This document shows positions 1 to 13,825 of a stretch of DNA of 64,000 bases, piece by piece. Position 1 is the first letter of the stretch; the number at the start of each line of letters is the position of its first letter. The position numbers and the translations under genes are program-made. A model generated the notes under the pieces. That model worked only from the letters and a program-made list of their open reading frames with translations. It was not told where the DNA came from and ran no database searches. This DNA is from Psoroptes ovis. Its lineage: Eukaryota > Arthropoda > Arachnida > Sarcoptiformes > Psoroptidae. Location: the NCBI GenBank assembly GCA_002943765.1, contig PQWQ01000001.1, positions 4,003,501-4,067,500 of the forward strand, given 5' to 3'.

Positions 1-1062
1 TGAGTGAATGAATTGAAGAATTGGAACAAAAAATAGAATTGAAAGAATTGATCAATTTGAATAAAATCATGAATCATTGAAAAATTTGTGATAATGAACG
101 ATGAAATTTACAAATGATAATGAATAGGAGACGGGGAAAGTAAAATTTGTGTAAATATATGAAATTCTTCGTTGAATTTGTGAAAATGTGTGTCAATGAG
201 TTTGTGTTGGTGAGTGCAAATATTTATTCTCCTCTTCCCAAAATTATTATGATGATGAATTCTTTGTACCCAAAGACAAAAAGGTACTTGAATCAAAGAG
301 GTGTTTGTATGAATGTTTATGTTTGAGTTAGTATTGAATGAATGCAAAAATTTGTTTCATAAATATCAAATGATCACGATAATAACAACAATCTTAGTGC
401 AATGAATTCTTTGATGATTCATTCATTGATTGGAGCCTTTGAATTGATCCAGTTTCGAAGATGGTGGGAGAAAAATGAAAAGATGAATTATGTTGTTTAC
501 AGCTAAAAATTATGAATAAAAAAATGTGTCAATCATAATTGTAATAAATGAAAAATTTACATAATAATAATATTGATAATAATAAAGCCTATCAAGTTGT
601 TCTTATTGTTATTCATATTCATTTCATCACAGTGAAATGTGTTTTGTTTTGTTTTTTGTGTTAATAAATGTGTGTTGGTGTGTTTATTATATCATCATAT
701 TCTATCGAAATTTAGAAGCCAACAAGATTCAATTCATCATTTATTTCAATAACATTGTCAAATCTAATTCATGCGTACCACACCACATTGTAAACATTGT
801 TTCAATTGTCCTAAACCATTATCATCATATATGAGCTTATTCCGCTGAATTGATCGATTGACTTTTTTTTCGAAGAAATTATTTTGTGTTGATAAATTCC
901 AAATTTGGTCACATTATCATCTTTGTATCAAATGGAAATGTTCGTTCACTTCCGATATATTTGCTGTGATTTTTAATTTTTCGATTATGAATTGTTTGTA
1001 GCTGCTGCTGTAAGAATGTGATAATTTCTGATGATTTCTTATGGAAAATAATAAAACGCTGA
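1..1062. other. intergenic, 3' flank of the GPCR gene
   Basis: AT-rich sequence with many short direct words (gaatga, aatgaatga) but no open frame with protein character. It is the downstream flank of the minus-strand receptor gene whose stop codon is at 1063-1065. I see no RNA gene or mobile element. Confidence 0.6.
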
Positions 1063-4000
1063 TCAATTTGTAAGATTTTTACTGGGGGAAATGATATTTT
1101 TCCTTATGAATGATAATGTACAAATCGGTAATTTGTTACCGTTTTTAGCTTGACCATTACCAGCAGCCACGGCAATCGTAGCATCGGTCATTGATAAATT
1201 TTGTGTGGTATCAATACTGTTCGCAATTGATGATAATGTTCCTTGACGTTGCTGCTGTTTTTGATGATTACCATTATTATTTTTATTATTGATATTATTC
1301 TCACTATTTGGATGATATGTTGAATGACAATATCGGCCATTTTGATAACAACAGCTATTCGTTGAATTTTTTGAACTATTATTATTAGAAATTTTATGGC
1401 TTAAATGACGATGATGATGATGGCGATAATGATGATAACGGCCACCACTACCACATATTTTTCTTGCTAAATCATGTAAATCTATCTGTTTGTGTATGTC
1501 GATGCGTTATTATTATGATGATCATTAAAATCATGATTACCGTTTATTCAATAATTTTACGAGTTTATTAAGATTATTATTAATTTCACAAGTGTTTATA
1601 ATAATAAAGTGAAGATAAAATGATGAAAGTTTAATTAATTTCGAAAAATAGAATTATTGAAGTGGATAAAAATAATGATGATAATTCTGAATACAAAACA
1701 CTTACACGAAATGATTTAGACATAAATGAATAAATGATTGGATTGACAAAACTATTTGCCATTGCCATCCAATGACAAATGAAATAGCTTGCAATATAAA
1801 AATTATTACTCGATGGATCATGTATGAATAACCATTCTGGACTATACGTTATTACGGTCATTAAAATTTTAATCGGTGACCAACAGATAAGAAATATGAT
1901 TACAATTGCAACTAACATACGGATTATCTTTAGTTTTATTAATTTAATGTGTTTATTTCATTCGAATCATTTATTTTCATGGTTCACAAGAATTCACAAG
2001 AAGACAATAAGGAAGGAAGATTCATGAGATTATTGATTCTTAAAATAAAAATAAGGAATGCAAACTCACTCTTGTCATGTCTCGATTTTGTTTAGCATAC
2101 GATTGTGATGATTGTAAATTATCTTTACACAATAAACAACGAATAATTGATGCATAGCATATTGATTGAATAATCAATGGTAATCCAAATGTTAACATTA
2201 CTGATATGATATTGTACCTAAATCAAATGCCAAAAAAATTTATTCGAAAAATAAAAGAAAATAAAACGATTCATATATCAATAAATAATGAGTCCATTAA
2301 TTCGTAAAATAAATAAATAAATAAATGCACCATATATTTACCATCTAGATTCATATAATTCATGATCCGGACGACAATCTTGATATGTATGATTATCCCA
2401 AACAAATTTTTCAATCTTTGTATTAGGTATCGATGCCCAACCAATGCCTAATAACCAGCCAATAATCAATATATACTGACTTTTTGCCATTAGCCATTTA
2501 TTTTGATTGGATAATGGAAATTTAACAGCATAATATCTTTTTACCAAAAAAAACAGAACAATGTCAAAACAAATGCAAAGCAAAAAAATATGTTGAAATA
2601 TTAAAAAAAAATGAAAATCAAAATCAAAATAAATGTTTTTTGTTTGGATGTTTTGATGTTTCTTCAATAATATAACAAGATTATATTTATTATTATTTTC
2701 AATATTTACACACTAAAAGCTAAAGTAATAATATTTTTGGAACCACCAAATTGGATTTTGTTTAAGAACGAAACAAAAAATGGCTGAAAAAATCAATTTT
2801 CGGTCCAATTCATTTAAAAAAGTTGAGAAAATACAAAAATATAAAATAAATTTTGTTTGTTTTTATGTGATTTATTCAGAAGAAGAAGAGATAGACAGAA
2901 ATTCAATTCTGAATTCATTGAATTTTATTTGTGATTTTGCACAACAAAATTGCACAACGAAATTGGACAGAAAATTCAATTTTCACGGATTTCACAGCGA
3001 AGTTTTGGCGAATTTCAATCGAAATTAAATATTGGATTTTCTGTTATTTTTGATTTTTTTATTATTATTCCAAAACTGAAATTATCATTATTATTCCATT
3101 ATTTCAATCTCAAACGAATTTTTGCCCATATTTTTTTCAATGAAAAAAAAACATAAGACCAAATCTCAAGATGATTAAAGAATAAATTATTTTGTTGCCA
3201 TTTTTTTTAATTAAAAAGAATATTACGAAAGAAAGATGAAAATTGAAGAAGTAAGTCTTGTGTTAATAATTGTCAATGCGATAAATATGGTCAAATTAAA
3301 TAAATTGTTTATTTATTTTGATTTTCGATAATGTGTGATTGTCATTTATTAATGACTAAACGTTTTATTTATTTTGTATGTTTGACTGAATCGACTAATG
3401 AATAAACTAATAAACTAATACTTATCATGGTCATTTAATTCAAAGAATGAATCAAAGTCAATTTTTTCGGTTTTTATTAACTTGAATTTCGATTAGAAAA
3501 TGATTAAAATGAAATTGATTTATTTAAAATTAAAACTAGTGAACACGACTCATATGTCGATTCATTTGCTGAATAATTTAAAGGAAAAATTCTCCATTCA
3601 TCATCCCTAATATCATCGATTTGTCCGGTAGAAATTGAAATTTCAAAATTTATTTTAATTTTTCATTTGATTTTTTCGATATCTCACCCACCTATTCTTT
3701 GCTTAGTTCCGGAACTCAATCATTATTCGGTTCTACGTTCGGCCGCATCTTTGTACCATTAGCAATTATCAGTTTTATTTTTGTTTTTTTACAATTTCAC
3801 AATTTTTCAAATTTAATGATTTTTGATCAATTTTTTCCCATTTCTTTTCAAGCACATTTATTTGTTTATTGTTCAAACTTGAGCTAACAAAGTTGACAAA
3901 CTTATGAAGCGAAATTATCTCGTTTTTCAATTTGTTTTTGGGTAAAAATAAATTCATCTGAATTTTATTGTGAAATAAAATTTCAATTAAAATTCAATTC

Positions 4001-6869
4001 AATTTTTATCGATAAAAGACCAGAGAAAAAGCACTTTAAACATCGTACATTTGCACATGGTCAATGCATATTATCAATTGTTCAATTCGTATTATCTAAG
4101 CACGAAACAAAATTAAATTGAATTAAAAAACAACGAAATAAAATGAAATAAAACGAAAACGAAATGATTGATCAATCATCATCCTTTCACAAAAAATTGT
4201 CATCAATTATCTATGAGTGAATAATGTACATATAAATTCATATAGAAAATTCGTGAAAATTCATATTTCATAATTCATAGTTTCATAGATGTTTGTATAT
4301 TTATGTCTATTATTATTGTTATTTATTACAGGTAATATTTCAAATTTTTTAAAACAATTTTTTCAGGCCAAATTTGTGAAAATTTAATTGAAATTTGCAT
4401 GAAAACTCAATTGAAAATAATTCCCGTATTTCAAGGCATAATATGAATAATAATAAATGATTGAATGAATGAAGAAAACCAAAAGCAATGTAGGCTTATA
4501 TTTAACATGTGTTAAGCATTGATTAATTTTGAATTCAATGAATTGGTGTTGATTCTTTCGATATTCATAATCGTTATAATCTCTTAGTGTGTCTTGTGAT
4601 TTCCAGAACAAATCCTGATTCAAGAAAGCTCAGGAAAACCAAAGAGGTTCAAACAAATTCAACAGAAAAAAATGAAGGTAATTCATCGATGTGTATCGAT
4701 TACAATTAATCATTGAAAAATTCATTCCTTCAATGATCTGATCAAACAACATCGATTAAATAATGTTATCGATTCTTGAGTTGTTTTTTTGTTTGCAGAT
4801 TAAGTGTAAACAACTTACTATTCGTACAATAATAATTGATAATCCTTGTTTTGGTTTTTGCTTATGGTTTTTTTGTGTGTATAGAAATCGAACAAACATC
4901 GATTCATATGTTTTCTGGCCTATAACATGTGATTTAGCCATCATTTGATCATTCACCAAGGGGTATGGACATCGAAATGGCTGAATCACTAGAAATTCAG
5001 AATTTTTTAAAGGTAAAATATTTTTTTTGGGAGAAGTTTGTTTCAATTTGTACTTATTTGCCCCAACTTTACCGTTAATCTGTTTCATTTTCACATTCAT
5101 TATCTTTGATTCATTATGACCATTCTAGGGTATTTTTATCATTTTTCAAATGGAATTTGAAAAATTTTATTCAAAATCGGATGAATAAATTCAATTTTGA
5201 ATGAAAAAAATGCAATTATTTTCATTTTTTTCCATTCAAAATTTCAATTCTTTTTAATAACTTTGTGGTATTTCACGGTAACTTTGTGGTATGTTGGCTT
5301 TATCACTGTCAATCGACTGAATGCAAACAAAAATTTAGAAATTTCTCTGGAATTTTTCATTTTTTTTAATTTTTTAAATTTTTCAGAGATTCTTTGATTT
5401 TTTTTTTTTCGTGGAAACTCTCTGAAATAATCTGATATTTTTGTCGAATTTTACAAATACGTCAATCTGATCAATTCGATTAAATTTCAAAAATTTTTCG
5501 TTGGGTACATTCGAGTACAAAATTTAAAACTCTTAAATGGCAAAATGTCTTGTGGAAAAAATCATAAATCTAGTCGTTATTAATTATTAAAAAAAAAAAA
5601 AAAAGATTTATAGTTTGATTTTTGATCACATAAATTCTGTCATACATTTACTCAAATCAGTCCATCATCAGCAACAACAATAACAAATTGAAAATGATGT
5701 TCATCATTAATATATTTATTAATTTGTTGTCTAAAAAAATGATTACAATGAAAAATTTATGAGAGAAAACCAAAATGAAAAACCTTAAAAAAAAAACTTC
5801 AAACATTCATTTATTGGTTTGTTAATAATGTTGTTGTTTATCATTGTTCATAATTTTGATTTTGATTAATATGTAATTGCAATCATAACAATGATAATAG
5901 CAAGCATCGAATAAACGAATGTTTTTTTTTCGAAAAAATAAAAAATAATGAGATTAATATGATCATTATTATGACAATTTTATTTTTTCATTCATTCATT
6001 CATTCACTCGTTTTCTTTATTTGGTTTTACATTCATTCATTCGATAATGGTTGTCATGAAATTCAATATTGATCAAATAATCAAATGATAATGATTATAA
6101 TCATGAGGATGATGATGATGATGATGATGATCAAAGCATAATCATTATGATAAGAATAATAATTGTAAAAAAATTGAGAATTAATAATAATTGGAAGAAT
6201 TTTTTGGTGATATTACAATGTTACTATTGTTTGGCTGTTTGTTTAAACTGTGTGCAATGAATGAAATTGAATTTTGAAATTTATAATTGAATTTGTTTTT
6301 GAAACTAATAAATTATTGCAGCAAATATCTGGCACACAAATTAAGCAATTTTCATTTATTTCAATTACATACCTTTCAATACTGATAACGGTCAATGTAA
6401 ATGATGTAATGAATATTGATAATATTTGTATAAATTGTGCCCATGGACATAGCCATGGATAAAATATCCAACGGCCAAACATAAAATCCGTGTAGGTAAA
6501 TGGTACGGCAAACACACCGAATAAAATATCACTTATTGCTAAATTTATTAGAAATTTTCGTAAAGATGCAGCCGAACGACGGCCAAATATTTCGACAATA
6601 ATGACGATAACATTACCGAATAATGCCAGCACAGATGTTGCTGAATAAAGTATCACCAAAGTGGTACGAGTTGTACGATCTAAAATTTCCAAAGTACCGA
6701 TATCATCAATATTGATTTGCATACCATTTGTACTGTTTATAATATTTTTTGCATTATTATTATTATTGAGATTATCGATCGAAACATTATCATTATTATG
6801 ATCAAAATTTTTATTATAGACATTATTATAGCCAGTAATATTCATATTATTCAGCCATAATGGATCCAT
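1063..6869 (-). CDS. class A (rhodopsin-like) G-protein-coupled receptor, probably a neuropeptide receptor
   Basis: Five exons, read from the minus strand: 6373-6869, 2342-2536, 2070-2217, 1706-1927 and 1063-1485, giving 494 codons in one frame. All seven helices are present. The N-terminal tail is Asn-rich with several N-x-S/T sites. TM2 has LAISD, TM3 ends in SIERYYAV (the DRY position) split by intron 1, the TM4 core is IGWLLGIGW, TM5 has TFGLPLII, TM6 has LICWSP, and TM7 has NSFVNPIIYSF (NPxxY). The cytoplasmic tail of about 140 residues is rich in His, Asn and Gln with several Cys. The TM3 and TM6 motifs resemble arthropod peptide receptors (leucokinin, tachykinin or RYamide types), but I cannot assign a ligand. 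The receptor class is sure; the subtype is open. Donors and acceptors are all GT-AG and the frame closes exactly. Confidence 0.87.
2537..6372 (-). other. large intron 1 of the GPCR gene
   Basis: A 3.8 kb intron interrupts the E-R-Y motif after TM3 (donor GTATGT at 6372, acceptor AG at 2537-2538). It contains only short chance ORFs on both strands, poly-A/T runs and a (gat)n stretch near 6110-6130. It is about fifty times longer than typical introns in this window. I see no nested gene. Confidence 0.75.
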
Positions 6870-8526
6870 TGTTATTATGATTATGATTATAGTTATTATT
6901 TATAAAAACTTTTTACTCAATGGTTGATGAAAATTTTTCACAAAAAAATACAAACTAATAGATGATGATTGAATATTTTATTACTTTAAAATTTCTATTG
7001 TGATCAACATTACAAAAAAAAACTATACAAAAATAAATGTTTATTTCTTTATGAAAAAATTAGATTCACAATTCAAAATGAATGAGTTTTCAACTAAGAT
7101 GAAATGAATTTATCTGCTGTTATGATGTATTTATTGTAATTTATGATCAAAATTTTACGCACGACAAGTGGACATGAAACATATTTGCTCATCAATGAAT
7201 GATGGCTGGCGCACGAATGAATTCAGTTTGAATGAAATGAATGTGATATCGATGGCACAAGTGGTTCCATTGGACACATCATTATTAATCCGATGTATTC
7301 TGTGTGAAATTTTTGTTTTGACGCCGACTCAAAATGATTATGCAACAACATTCAATATTAGTTTTCATAATTGAATAAATATTTTATTGAATTATTTCAT
7401 CGTTCAAATTATTATTTCTCGTTGAAATTATATTTATTAGCAGCGAATTTCAATGCGACAGCATTAGTAATGATGAATGGAAAGCAAATAACAAATTTGA
7501 AATGAATGAATGAAACGAAATTCTGGGTTGTCGATTGGATTTTGGTTTAGTTTTAGTTCTATCAAACAATACCGATGATGATAATGTTTCACAAATATCA
7601 TTTATTATATTTTTTCAATTTACATTTATTCATTTATTTATTTATTTATTATGAAAATTTATCAATAAATTTCGGATCTATCACCGGAAAAAGTTGTATG
7701 TTTCAATGTAATTTGAAAATGTAATGAAAAAAATGAAAAATGAATTTCAATCGAAAGTGTTTGACCTTTTTGGTGTTGAAAAGTGTGTGTATGTGTTCAA
7801 TACTTTAAATATTTATACTTGAAATGGTGCTGAAATAATGAAAAAAAATTACATTTTTTTCAATGAATGAATGAAAAATACATTTATCATCATTTATAAT
7901 CAATAAGTGCAGGAAAACTATTTATCATTTTAGGAAACAAGTAAACGTAGGCATATATCGATAAATTTTTCTCATATTTTGGATTAAATGAAAAGCATAC
8001 TGCCATCCACTATTTTGAATAGGCACCATTTTTTGGTGTAAGTTTTTTTACCAACAAATGCAGGAATGCTACCTGCCAGAATAATCTATCGGTTGCTAAA
8101 TCTCGATCCGTATCCGGAAAATTTGATCAAGATTTCAAAAAAATAATAAATCTAGAGTTCATTGATTCATAATGATGAAAACAGACATGATTATTCAATC
8201 TTTGATTTATTTATTTATCTATAATAATAATCAAAATAATTGAATTTGCTCTCTCTTCAATGTTCATCAAAAAGTAATTTAATGTAAATGTCAAAATTTA
8301 TTTGAAAAAAATTGATAAATTATAAAAATAATAATAAATTCTTATAAAAAACAAATTTGTTTTTTTCTTAGATAAAAAAAACACTGATATTTTATTGCTA
8401 AAACAAAATTTGATATTCCTGATGATGCATTGTTATTAGTCGTTTCATAGTGCGCATTCAATGTAGATATCAAGGGTATTTTGTTTGATAGGGTAGTGTA
8501 ATGTAGATAACAGCTTCATGTGCAAA
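6870..8526. other. intergenic between GPCR 5' end and Na+/K+-ATPase 3' end
   Basis: AT-rich, with runs of short tandem words such as attcatttattt around 7625-7650. It must hold the receptor promoter on its left side and the 3' UTR of the ATPase gene on its right side. No conserved coding frame is visible on either strand. Confidence 0.55.
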
Positions 8527-11500
8527 TCAATAATATGTTTCTTGTTCAACCCATCCGCCTGGATTACGACGAAGTATATATCGTCGTACTTCATCATAAA
8601 TGAATATTAATATTGAAAATGGTATTGCGATTAGCCACCAAGAGAATCTATTGTAATGAATTTTACGATACATAATTAATCAAGGTTTTGCATTCATTTA
8701 TTCAAATGACAAAGACTTACTTCAATGGATACATTCGTAATGCTCTATCCATACCAGGTCCATATGATAATGCAGCAGCTAAACATGTTTCAAATATTAG
8801 ACCAAAATTCAATGCATGATTACTGTGGGGAAAGATTATAAGGAAGAAAATATGATTAATCATGAATTATTTATTCAATTGTATGTGAAACATACTCCAT
8901 TCCTTGATGTAATAATGAATTACGACGTGTTTTACAAATAATCAAATCTGCCCATTGTACGATGACAATCTGGAAAAATCAATTATTAATGCATTGAAGA
9001 ATGAATGAAAATGAATCCGTGACTTACCGATACAAAAAATGCTGTATGGCAAGTAAATTCCAATGTTTTTCTAGTTGAATATGTCTAATTTGATTCCAAA
9101 ATCAATGAATGAGAATAAAATCATTCCAGTCAAGGCACTTACCCATTCTTGACCATAAGAATCGACTAAATCATTGATACCCTTTGAATCCCATTCACGT
9201 CGAATACCGAATAAATCCATGGGCAGGAAACCACATTCAGCCATTATGACAAAATAAGTGAAAAAACCTGCACTTGCTTGCATCATACCGATTTGTCCAT
9301 AAGAAATAGAAATTAAACGTTCATTTACAAGTTTATCTTTTTTCGCATCACGTGGTTTTCGACGCATAATATCTGATTCAGCTTTTTCATATGCCAATGA
9401 TATTGCAGGCACCATGTCTGTGCCAAGATCAATACACAATATGGTTACAGTGCCCAATGGTAATGGAATATTTGCCAAAATAAACATTAAAAATGGTGAA
9501 ATTTCGGGTATATTTGATGTCAATGTATAAGCAATCGATTTTTTGAGATTATCGAAAATTAATCGTCCTTCTTCAACGCCGGTAACGATTGATGCAAAAT
9601 TATCATCCAATAAAATCATATCGGCAGCTTGTTTTGATACATCCGAACCAGCGATACCCATCGCAATACCGATATCGGCTTTTTTCAATGCAGGTGAATC
9701 ATTAACACCATCACCGGTTACAGCCACGATTGCACCTAAACGTTGACATCCTTCAACGATGATTAGTTTTTGCTGTGGTGATGTACGAGCAAATACTATT
9801 TCCGTATGATTATGCAGGACATTATCTAATTGTTCTTGATTATATTCCTAAGTGAAAAAAGATTTAAATTAAGAAAACTTCTCAACGAATGAATTAAAAT
9901 GCTCTCAATTCACCTTCAATTGTGAACCATGAACAACGATCGCTTTTGCTTCACGTGGATCCACTTCTGATACAGATACACCACGTTTTTCAGCAATATC
10001 CTCAAGAGTGCCATTGCCTTCTGAAATGATGCCGACAGATTTTGCAATAGCTTTGGCTGTAATGGGATGATCACCAGTAACCATAATAACTTTGATGCCA
10101 GCTGAACGACATTTGGCTACAGCATCTGGTACAGCTGCTCTTGGCGGATCAATCATTGATATCAATCCTAAAAAGCACAAGTCTTTCAATGGAAAATTGA
10201 TATCATCACCATCGAAATTGAATCCTAAAGGAAAATCTTTTCCTGGCAATGGCAGGAAACAAAAACCAATGACACGTTCACCAAGACCTCCTAATTCCAT
10301 ATATGCTTTGTTGAATGCTTTTTGATATTCTTGATCCAAGGGTAAACGTTCACCATTAATCATAATGCTTGAGCAACGTTCCAATATACGTTCTGGTGCA
10401 CCTTTCATACATAATACATATTTACAATCACCATATTCATTAATACTTGGCATTATTTGATTAACAGTTACATGATATTTATTCGTTGAATTGAATGGTA
10501 TTTCACATGTTTTAGGATTTCTTTCTCTGAAAGCCAATACTTGACCTTCAATAAGTTCCATGGACTTTAAGATTGCAGATTCAGATGCATCACCGGTGCA
10601 TTCTCGTTTCATTACAGGTATATGATCTTGTCCAGGCAAAAATTCGGCTCTAGAACACAGCGATGCAACTAATGATAATGGTCTAAATGTGCGTGATGAA
10701 CGATTAAATGATGAACGTGTTTGTTCTTCAGTTGTGTCGGCATCGAAAATTTGATTATCAAACCATAAATGTGATACTGTCATACGGTTTTGTGTTAATG
10801 TACCAGTTTTATCGGAACAAATGGTTGACGTTGAGCCCAATGTTTCTACTGCTTCCAAATTTTTTACAAGACAATTTTTTTTCGCCATACGTTTTGCTGT
10901 TAATGTCAAGCATACAGTAACTGTTGCTAATAAACCTTCAGGTACATTTGCTACAATAATACCAATCAAAAATATAACGGCATCCAACCAATGATAACCT
11001 AATATGAATGCAATTATGAAAAATGATACACCAAGAAACACAGCAACACCGGTAATAATGTGAATGAAATGTTCGATTTCTTTGGCGATCGGTGTATCAC
11101 CCATTTCTAAACCACTGGCTAAATTAGCGATTCTTCCCATTACTGTGCGATCACCAGTATTGATAACGATACCTTTTCCAGTACCTTCAACACAATTGGT
11201 CGAAAAAAATGCAATATTTTTCGTTTCTAATGGATTCACATTCGTACATTCAGGTGAACGAGATTGCGGTTCTGATTCACCGGTTAACGATGAATTATCG
11301 ACTTTGAAACCAGCTGCAAATATAACTCTTATATCAGCCGGTATACGATCACCGCCTTTTACTTCGACTAAATCACCAACAACAACCTCTTCAACTGGTG
11401 TTGTCATTTTAACACCATTTCTAATAACGGTTGCATATTGTGGTATCATATTTTTAAATGAATCCATAATACGAGAACTTTTTGCTTCTTGATAATAGGA

Positions 11501-13825
11501 AAAAATACCTGTAACAATTACTACAGTGGCCAATACAATTCCTAAATACAGCTATTATAATACAGTAAAATTTGCAATCTAATATATCATTGAACATCAT
11601 CTTATAACACAAACTTACATTATCATCTTGAGCATCATCGAATGAAGATGCTTGTATTGAATATGCTAAAAAACATAATAATGCACCAATCCATAATAAC
11701 ATTGCAAAACCACCGAATAAATTTTTTGAAAATTTAACCCATTCGGGTGTTTGTTTCGGTGGTGTCAATGCATTTGGCCCATCACGTGATAATATTTCTG
11801 CTGCTTGTTGTTTAGTCAAACCCTATTAGTGGTGATTATTGAAATTGAAAAATTTTAATTAATGAAATTCAAAGAAAATTTATCATAGACATGCATGCAT
11901 TGAATTTTTTTCTATAAATTAATTGAAAGGGAAAAAATAGATTTCTTTGAATAGGATTTGATAAAATAAAGAAAATTTCTTATCAAAATCATTTAAGGAC
12001 AAAATTCGACTTTGAGTTTAAGTTGAATTAAAGAAACTATTTTTCTTTTTTTTTCGTAAACTGATTGTCTATATCTAAAGTATTTATTTGTTTAAAGAAA
12101 AAATAAACGAAATCAATGTAAAAATATTTTTCCCATGAAAAAAAAAAAAAGAAATTCAACAAAAATTTTCCAATTTTAAATTTTCACTTACCAAATCTGG
12201 ATCAGTACCTAAACGTTGACATAATGTAGGTAATGGTATACGATGTTCTTCAATTTCCACTTCTTTCTTCAGATTTTCCAAATCCATTTTTCCTTTTTTC
12301 ATTTCATTTTGTGGCCTTTTTTGATAACGTATAAAACGTGGTTTACCATCCAATGTAAGACCATCATCGGGTAAATCTGGACTGACAGCCATATGATAAC
12401 TACCGGAATCTTCACCAATAATGCCACCACCGCCGGCACGATTATACTAAATTTATTTGATATGAATTTTTTTTTGTTGAAAAAAACAAGAGAAAATGAA
12501 AATAAAATTCGGCCAATTTAAAATAATAATTATAACAATTATAATATGAAAGCAACATGAAAATTCAATACGATGTGTGATCACGGCAAAACAACCGAAA
12601 AAAAATTGAATATTTTCAATTTAACAAAAAATCAATTAATATTTGAATTTGAATATTCAATTCATTTAAATTGAATTGAAACAAACTAAACGAAAGAAAA
12701 AAGCCAAGAAATATAAAATTTTTCAAATGTCTATTTCTCATAAAAAAATATCTAATCTAATGGCAAAATATTAATAATGTTATAATATTAACATTATTAT
12801 CAATTACACCGACGATCATCTAAATACTATATTAACCATTCAAATAGTAAAAATAATAAGCCACAACCACCACCATCACGACTAAGATAATTCAACTTTA
12901 AATTCACAAAAAAACGATAAGAATATTGAATGTAATCAAATGAATATTTTGAATTTGAACAAAACGAAAAAAAAATTGATAAAAATGAAGACTTTGTTCA
13001 AAATAGAAAATTGATTGATTGATTGATTCGATCAATCGATAAAATCATTGGATAAATTCAATTGATTCAATATTTGTCCTAGTTTAGAAGTGAAAATCGA
13101 ATGAATAAAATTTTATTCATTTTATTTATTGATGTGAAATTAAAATTATTGAAAAAGGAAAAAAACAGACGTCATTTGATTAGATTTTTACGATGATCAT
13201 GATGATGATGATGATGATCATTAATTAATTGATTTCTTTTTTTTATTGATTTTTCTATGATCATAATCAACATCATCATCATCATTAATATTGTTGGTGT
13301 TGATGATGATATGACTAGATTTAAAATAACAAATATATTCACACATTCATTTAAAATTCGGAAAAACCGAAAAAAATCATTGAACAGAAATGGCTAAAAA
13401 GCACATGTGAATTGATCGCATATTGCAATTGCTCAAATCCAAAATATTTTTGAAAATTTCAAAGTAAAACCTTTAGACAAGTCTATGATTAGTTAGGTTA
13501 TGTAATAATTTTTAAGAAAATATTAGAAGACAGAGAGGAAAGATAACGTTTTTTCAAGGTTTAAAAGAGTTAAATGAACTTGATTGAATTTTTTTTGCAA
13601 ATCATATTTGGATTGAAGCCTGGAACCTTTGAAAAATTGAATAATTTTCCAACGAAAAACAAATAGCAATAACTAATTGGTTATTATCTTTGAATGAATC
13701 TTTATATGCCAATCTAATTTTAAAACCAAAATTCTTATGAAAAGGTATCAAACATATTCTCATTGAAAAAACAAATGAATCAAATCACTTACCGAATTGA
13801 TTGATGCATCATAATAATCGGACAT
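8527..13825 (-). CDS. Atpalpha: Na+/K+-transporting ATPase alpha subunit (P-type ATPase)
   Basis: Nine exons: 13793-13825, 12192-12446, 11619-11822, 9914-11551, 9143-9847, 9028-9084, 8896-8969, 8721-8822, 8527-8647. They give 1062 residues in a closed frame. It pumps 3 Na+ out and 2 K+ in across the plasma membrane. Visible motifs: actuator TGES near residue 254, the phosphorylated Asp in DKTGTLT near residue 411, the ATP-site FNSTNKY and KGAPERIL segments, the hinge TGDGVNDSPALKKADIG, and a C terminus ending in GWVEQETYY. The first extracellular loop keeps Gln (153) and Asn (164) at the positions that make vertebrate pumps sensitive to cardiac glycosides. The start ATG is in a tiny 11-codon exon separated by a 1.3 kb intron, and the N-terminal tail is Gly-rich and some 30 residues longer than the human one. 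Confidence 0.97.
12447..13792 (-). other. intron 1 of the Na+/K+-ATPase gene
   Basis: A 1.35 kb intron after the 11-codon first exon, with donor GTAAGT and an AG acceptor just before the Tyr-Asn-Arg-Ala codons. It is highly AT-rich and holds (gat)n repeats near 13200-13220 and 13265-13310. First introns of this size often carry regulatory sequence, but nothing specific can be read here. Confidence 0.7.

Noticed and set aside
4756..5100. 114-codon minus-strand ORF in the GPCR intron
   Set aside because: Lys/Asn-rich composition typical of the AT-rich background, no conserved motif, no promoter or polyA arrangement.
9543..11492. Several plus-strand ORFs (up to 142 codons) at 9543, 10092, 10708 and 11064
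   Set aside because: They are antisense shadows of the highly conserved Na+/K+-ATPase exons and have no family features.
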